Assembly (NCBI RefSeq): GCF_023278565.1
Contig: NC_064679.1
Coordinates: forward strand, 1,426,001 to 1,490,000
DNA length: 64,000 nucleotides
From: Colletotrichum lupini
Taxonomy: Eukaryota; Ascomycota; Sordariomycetes; Glomerellales; Glomerellaceae
Direction of reading: 5' to 3'
The translations under genes were made by a program, and so were the position numbers. Under the pieces are notes generated by a model that was not told where the DNA came from, did not search any database, and saw only the letters and a list, made by a program, of their open reading frames with translations. Shown one piece after another: positions 59,099 through 64,000 of the stretch. Every line of letters begins with the position of its first letter. The stretch's first letter is position 1.

Positions 59099-60179
59099 AC
59101 ATTAGTCACATTGCTGGCTTCGCGGCCGCCGTCATCTTAACGGGGCTGCATCGACCAAACTGGGCAAAAAGAATACCAGCTTTGATGAGCTTTGCGTTCG
59201 GACTTTGGCTACTAGATCGTACAATCAGAGCCTCCAGGATGCTTTACAATCTCGTCAACAACTCTGTCGCCTTCTATCCGCTCCCGGATGGAGGCACGCG
59301 CCTGCTTCTCAAAAGGCCAGGCCTCCAAGCTGCCTCACCCGGGACTCATATCTTCCTGTGGATCCCGCGGGTCCATATCTATGAGAATCATCCCTTCACA
59401 ATCGTGAACAATGGACCCTCTGGCTTGGAGATTGTGATGAAATCTCACCAGGGTTTTACCAAAGCTGTCAGCAAATTTGCTACATGCCATCCTCGTTCTA
59501 CGGCGTGGGCATCGGTCGATGGGCCCTACGGTGTATGTCCCAACATGGACAACTACGACAAATTGATCTTTATCGCTGGTGGGAGTGGAGCGGCTTTCAC
59601 GTTTGGCCTCATGAATCGGATCCTTGGACAGTCTGAAAGACCTAAGCTTCAGTCCGTCGAGTTTGTGTGGACTGTCAGACGTACAGGTGAGTTGTATTGC
59701 ATACTCTTCTTTCGGTGCGTTTCCCTAACGCGGCGATAGATCATCTGAAGTGGTTCTCCGAGCATCTCAGTAACCTCATGAAGATGGGACCGGCTGTCAG
59801 AGTATCACTCTTTGTCACAAACGAAGAGGCAACATCAAGCTCAATAGCCCCGCCATACGATATCGCTCACGATGTCGAAAGTCAGCTACTTTCTGGAAAC
59901 AGAACCCTGGGTTATGGAGCCGTATCGAGCTCCGACGATACAAGTAGTCTGCTTGCCCGAACAAACGGCCATGAAGTCGAGCAGGCTTATAACCTCCATT
60001 TTAGAAGGATGGATATAGAGTCGGTTATCAGTGATGCCATGCAGTTTGTTGAGAGTCGCCAAAGAGTTTTGATGGCCACTTGCGGCCCAGAATCGCTGAT
60101 GGAAGCTGTAAGGGATTCGGCGGAAAGTTGGCGGAAGAGGCGAGACCTTCGAATAGACGTACACTCTGAAGACTTTTAG
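59099..60179 (+). pseudogene. Ferric reductase, 5'-truncated at retrotransposon LTR
   Basis: The frame is open from the LTR junction through 59686 and, after an intron at 59687-59739, to TAG at 60179. Retained parts are the last membrane segments (HIAGFAAAVILTGLHRP, ALMSFAFGLWLLDRTIR), the FAD-binding HPFT motif (ENHPFTIV), the NADPH-binding GPYG and IAGGSGAAFTFG motifs, and the C-terminal TCGPESLM. The haem-binding transmembrane region that should precede them is absent, as is a native start; the nearest in-frame ATG is at 59185. Intact fungal FRE proteins are about 600-750 residues and reduce extracellular Fe(III) or Cu(II). Without its haem core this remnant cannot be a metalloreductase. 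The remaining code has no stop or frameshift, so truncation seems recent. Confidence 0.8.
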
Positions 60180-60635
60180 ACGGGGAACTAGAGATATCAA
60201 GCTAGAGCTCAAATCACGAGCGATAAATTACAAGTTTCTTTTACTTCCATACAAGACGCTATTACTTGCCAAAAAAGTGACATGGCAAATCTCACGAGGG
60301 GTAAATGAGGCATCCGTCCCAGGGAACCCAAAGCCCCTGCTGTCAGCCGGCACGATGCCACCCAAGATGCGCCCACTTGTCTAAAAGCCGCCCATGCCCA
60401 TCATAAATGGGTCGCGTTGGGGCGCTTGCATTAGTGCACTTCGCTAGGATTTCAAGGTGTGTGGAGCCAAACCGACGCCGAGCCACGGTCTGGGCGGTTT
60501 ATCTGATGTACGAACAAAGATTGATAAAACTTGATCCTCCTGCGCCTCCTCGGCGGTAAACTTTGGCCCTTTTCATGCTCAAAAATCTCGTCTTTTCCCT
60601 ATTATCTCCTAAGCCACTTGTAGCTGCGCTCCGCA
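60180..60635. promoter_or_regulatory. Intergenic region upstream of MFSD1-like gene
   Basis: 456 bp from the ferric reductase fragment stop to ATG 60636. The last 100 bp are pyrimidine-rich, as in fungal promoters. No other feature was recognised. Confidence 0.4.
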
Positions 60636-62590
60636 ATGGTCTCTAAGGATCCAATCGAGCGGTCTCTGCCCGTTGCGAATGGCGATGACAACGCCTCCCC
60701 AACACGATCCGAGACCGACGAGAAGGGCATCGCAGACGCTACGACTTATCCTTCTGATGATGCTGAATCAATCAGAGACTTCCCATGGACGTGGAAGGCT
60801 ACCGCTCTCATCTGTGGTGTTGCCCTCTCCTGGGGCTCGTCTTTCTCCGAGAACACCCTTGGCCCTCTCAAGAGCACTTTGATCAAGAATCTGAATATCA
60901 ACAACTCTCAGGTAAGGTTTGGAAGTGAGGTCTTACAGAGAAAGACCTTTACTGACTATTTCTAGTACGGAGCTATTTCCTCGGCCACATCGCTCGTGAA
61001 CACCGTTCTTCCGATTCTTGGGGGTTACGGGCTCGACCACTATGGTGTCGAATGGTAAGCTCTTGTCAAAGTTTTCATTCTATTAGAGGAAAACAAACAG
61101 CATAAGGCCTTTATTTGCTAACATGATATCAATAGGGGTTCTTTGGCGTGCTCAGTAGCAATTTTCATCGGCGCGGTGATATCAGCGGCTGGCTCCAATC
61201 AGGATTCATTTGCTCTAGTAGTCGCTGGCCGAGTAATCATGGGTTTTGGCAGCACTGTTATCGAGACATGCACATCTAAGGTCGGTTTTTCTTGAGCGCT
61301 ATGACGTTGTCAAACTTCAATCAACAACCTGGCTAACGATGGTTGAAGATCTCGGCCCATTGGTTCCAGCATAAGGGACTCGGTTTGGTGTACGGCTTAG
61401 ATCTGTCGATCGGTACGTTTCTGCTATTACATGTACACGACAAGATGCTTCAGAGATACAGATACTGATGTTTGGTCTGGATTTAGGAAAACTCATCGTC
61501 CTCATTGCGAAAGCCACCGCGGTCCCTATGCGAGATGCTACTTCATTCTGGGGCTGGGCGCTCTGGATCCCCGCCATCGTTTGTTTCGCCAACCTTTTGC
61601 AAAACATCTTCTACGTCTGGTGGGTCTGGACACGTCCAGCCTGGACTCGTATGCCCACAGGCCAGGAACGAGCCATGGAGATCACTCGCCGTGAACGTCT
61701 GCAGGCTGGTAACACCGAAGTTGCGACTACCAACACCAGCAAGAGTACCCGCACATTGCGAGCTCTTCCTGACTGGAGCTCCCTCCTCCGCGTCCCTCGC
61801 TTCTTCTGGCTCGTTGCCTGCACACAAATTCTCCAAGCTGGTGTGGTAGGGGGGTTTAACGGTCTCAATGCCGACATCATTACTGAGACTCGAGGTTCCA
61901 CCGCTCAGCTTGCTGGATACACATCCGCAGTGCAACAGGTCATCCCTGTCATCTGCGCACCATTGATCGGCTCTTACTTTGACTTCTTCGGTCACCGAAT
62001 GGTGTTTGTCAGTGTCACATCTGCCATTTGGATTCTGGTTTATTGCCTCATTGGATACACCCAGACGAATGCTCTTGGCTCCATGGTCATCGCATCTGTG
62101 GCTTCGACAATGAATGCACTTCCCTTCTTGGCATCGATTCCCCTCATCGTCCCTGACCAGCTCGAACTTGGACTCGTATTCGGAATCTGGAAGGTTTTCA
62201 ATAATGCTGGAAGCGTCATCGTGGACATGATTGCCGGAAGACTGCAAGACATAACCCCTGGAGGCACATATGAGCGTGTCATCGCCTTCTTTGTGGCTGT
62301 CAAGGGTCTGGAGTTTTGTCTCGGCCTGTTCTACGGGATCTTGGACCGAAAGTAAGTTGAGGTTGCTGAAACATGATATGCACTCGTTTGGTTTACTAAT
62401 ATCCATGCCTAGGTATCTTTCGGGAATTCTTAGCATCAATAACAAGAAGCGGATGGGACTTGAGAAAGAGGGCAAGCTTGAGGACTGCGTTGGACGTAAG
62501 CCATCTAAGGTATACACGGCAGTAGGCATTAGTCTGGTCTGCTCGCTGATTATCATCGCCTGGGTGCTGTTCATTAAATATTCCATTTGA
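60636..62590 (+). CDS. MFS transporter, MFSD1-like
   Basis: Six exons (60636-60911, 60966-61054, 61136-61280, 61349-61412, 61487-62351, 62413-62590) join in frame to 538 residues. A hydrophilic N-terminus of about 50 residues precedes twelve predicted membrane helices. WFQHKGLGLVYGLDLSIGKL after the third and fourth helices and the general arrangement recall animal MFSD1 and related fungal transporters, not drug or sugar porters. A long loop at the centre (WTRMPTGQERAMEITRRERL) separates the two six-helix halves. MFSD1 in animals is a lysosomal dipeptide exporter; a vacuolar role here would be inference. No nonsense codon or frameshift is seen, although it is the neighbour of the element-truncated ferric reductase. 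Confidence 0.82.
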
Positions 62591-62818
62591 TGTTTTTGCA
62601 TTGAGATAATGTCAAAATTGACAGCATTTAGCTTTACATATTGCTGGACAAGCTACTGCATCACATTTAGGGCAGCAGAATGAGACACAAGCTCTTTTTC
62701 CGCAACAGAGGACGTACTCTAAGGTGCTTACAAATATGCAGACATGTATTTAGCTATGTAAGGGGATAAGGAAGTATCATGATGAGACTTTTGGCCGCTG
62801 GAGAAAATTCCCAATGCC

Positions 62819-64000
62819 TCAAAGCGTGTATCGGAAGTCGGGATGCCTATCACCCTTCTTTCCTTGGTCAATCTCTCGTGACCTCTCATCGATACTCATG
62901 TTCTCCCTCTTCTTGTTGATTCTGTTCAGCAGATTCCACATGGTAAAGTAGCCAACCGACGCAATCGTAATGGTGCAGATAGAGACCGCATGACCAATCG
63001 TGTATCTTCCGTCCGAAGTAGTGATGCGGTAGATCTGTCCAGCCATGATACCAGCGCTGTTTCCGATGGTTTGTTGTAGGCCAATCGCTGTGGCACGCTT
63101 GAAGTACCCAGCGTTGCTGTTCGAAATCCACGTGACGTTGAGGCCGACAACACAGTAGATACCCGTTGCCGTGACGAAAGTCGCAAAGTAGAGGACCGAA
63201 GTTGACTTCATGTTTACACCAAGCATCAGAGCGTAGCCTGTGGCGGTGATCAAAGCCATAGGAACCATGAAAAGAGCACGCTTGTTGATCTTGTCCGAGA
63301 TGTAAGCAATAGTGAGGTAGACTGCCGATGCCCAGATGTAGACCGGCACAGTCAGGAGCTGGGTCTTGATGCTGCTGTATCCAAACCCGCGGATGATGAC
63401 TGGCAAGAAAGTTCCGAAGCCGAAAGAGCAGGTGTTCGCGCAGAATTGGCAGCCAGCTGACAGCCAAACCTTGGGATCTTTGAATGCGAGTTTGACTTCT
63501 TGTTTGTCGAACGATTCCGACTCACCCTGGTAGACCCTGGACTGCTCAGCACGGATGCGCATCAGCGCCTTGTCATCTTCGGTAAGCCATCTGGCCGACT
63601 CGAAGCTGTCAGGAAGGAGAAGAATGAAGGCCAAGCCAACCGCCACGGAGATGACACCTTCAATAAGAAAAAGCCATCTCCATCCAGCCAAGCCGCTCGC
63701 ACCGTGCAAGCTTGTCAGCCCGTAGGCCAAAAGACCGCCAAAGGCACCAGACAACGCAGACGCAACGAAAAGGTATGAAATTCTTCGAGCTTGCTCCTCG
63801 CGCTTGTAGTATGTGCTAAGGTAGAGCGTCAGGCACGGGAAAAGACCACTCTCAAAGACACCAATGAGGAGACGAGTTGCGAGAAGACCGGCATAGTTGG
63901 TGACAAAGGCCGAACCGATAACTGTTGCGCTCCAGGACAGGATGAAGAATGGGATAAGTCGACTCGGCCGTGCTCTCTTGAGAATTAGGGATGCCGGGAT
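62819..64000 (-). CDS. Dal5/allantoate-type MFS permease, 5' end outside the window
   Basis: An uninterrupted frame of 393 residues from the right window edge to the stop at 62819. It contains helices 3-12 of an anion:cation symporter MFS protein: RLLIGVFESGLFPCLTLYLS, YKREEQARRISYLFVASALS, GLAGWRWLFLIEGVISVAVG, VTWISNSNAGYFKRATAIGL and QQTIGNSAGIMAGQIYR, with the C-terminal NLLNRINKKRENMSIDER. Relatives import allantoate, nicotinate, pantothenate or similar anions. It belongs to the same broad family as the broken permease at 8848-10937 but is not a close copy. It is convergent with the MFSD1-like gene. No intron is visible in the portion present. Confidence 0.85.
   Translation of the reverse strand: MPASLILKRARPSRLIPFFILSWSATVIGSAFVTNYAGLLATRLLIGVFESGLFPCLTLYLSTYYKREEQARRISYLFVASALSGAFGGLLAYGLTSLHGASGLAGWRWLFLIEGVISVAVGLAFILLLPDSFESARWLTEDDKALMRIRAEQSRVYQGESESFDKQEVKLAFKDPKVWLSAGCQFCANTCSFGFGTFLPVIIRGFGYSSIKTQLLTVPVYIWASAVYLTIAYISDKINKRALFMVPMALITATGYALMLGVNMKSTSVLYFATFVTATGIYCVVGLNVTWISNSNAGYFKRATAIGLQQTIGNSAGIMAGQIYRITTSDGRYTIGHAVSICTITIASVGYFTMWNLLNRINKKRENMSIDERSREIDQGKKGDRHPDFRYTL

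Overview
The window is nuclear DNA of a filamentous ascomycete. Most genes carry several short (about 48-140 bp) GT-AG introns, the gene families are fungal, and two long AT-rich blocks show the TpA-saturated signature of repeat-induced point mutation (RIP). The combination suggests a plant-associated Sordariomycete (Colletotrichum-like), which is an inference only. All splice models were made by eye from reading frame, splice signals and family expectation.

Layout. 0-11 kb: a kelch-propeller membrane protein, then a small metabolic group: a signal-peptide-bearing thioredoxin-reductase-like flavoprotein, a convergent 2-oxoglutarate/Fe(II) oxygenase, and a divergent Dal5/allantoate-type MFS permease that is intact except for one in-frame TGA and a 15-bp tandem duplication. 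11.08-24.78 kb: a Ty1/copia LTR retrotransposon on the minus strand with a second full-length copy of the same family inserted into it. The 202-bp LTRs, polypurine tracts and both 5-bp target-site duplications can be read. 25-32 kb: a TRK-type potassium transporter (8 exons, one GC-AG intron) and the RNA polymerase II degradation factor DEF1. 32-41 kb: a probable mitochondrial protein of unknown function, an MDR-family quinone/zinc-type oxidoreductase, and a BAHD-like acyltransferase of the trichothecene 3-O-acetyltransferase group.

43-51.5 kb is an accessory-looking segment. It holds a secreted protein made of about 30 short two-cysteine repeats. Divergent from it, across 2.1 kb, is a secreted PAN/apple - coiled coil - PAN/apple-like protein whose coiled coil carries a ladder of regularly spaced cysteines. 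Next comes an unrecognised 761-residue protein with TPR-like helices. 52.07-59.10 kb: a third RIP-mutated copia copy without a target-site duplication. Its right LTR abuts the 3' part of a ferric reductase gene whose haem-membrane half is missing, which points to rearrangement at the element. 60.6-64 kb: an MFSD1-like transporter and the 3' part of a second Dal5-type permease that runs off the window.

No CRISPR array, rRNA or convincing tRNA was seen. The most unusual items are the divergent pair of cysteine-rich secreted proteins, the self-nested copia element, and the element-bounded ferric reductase truncation.
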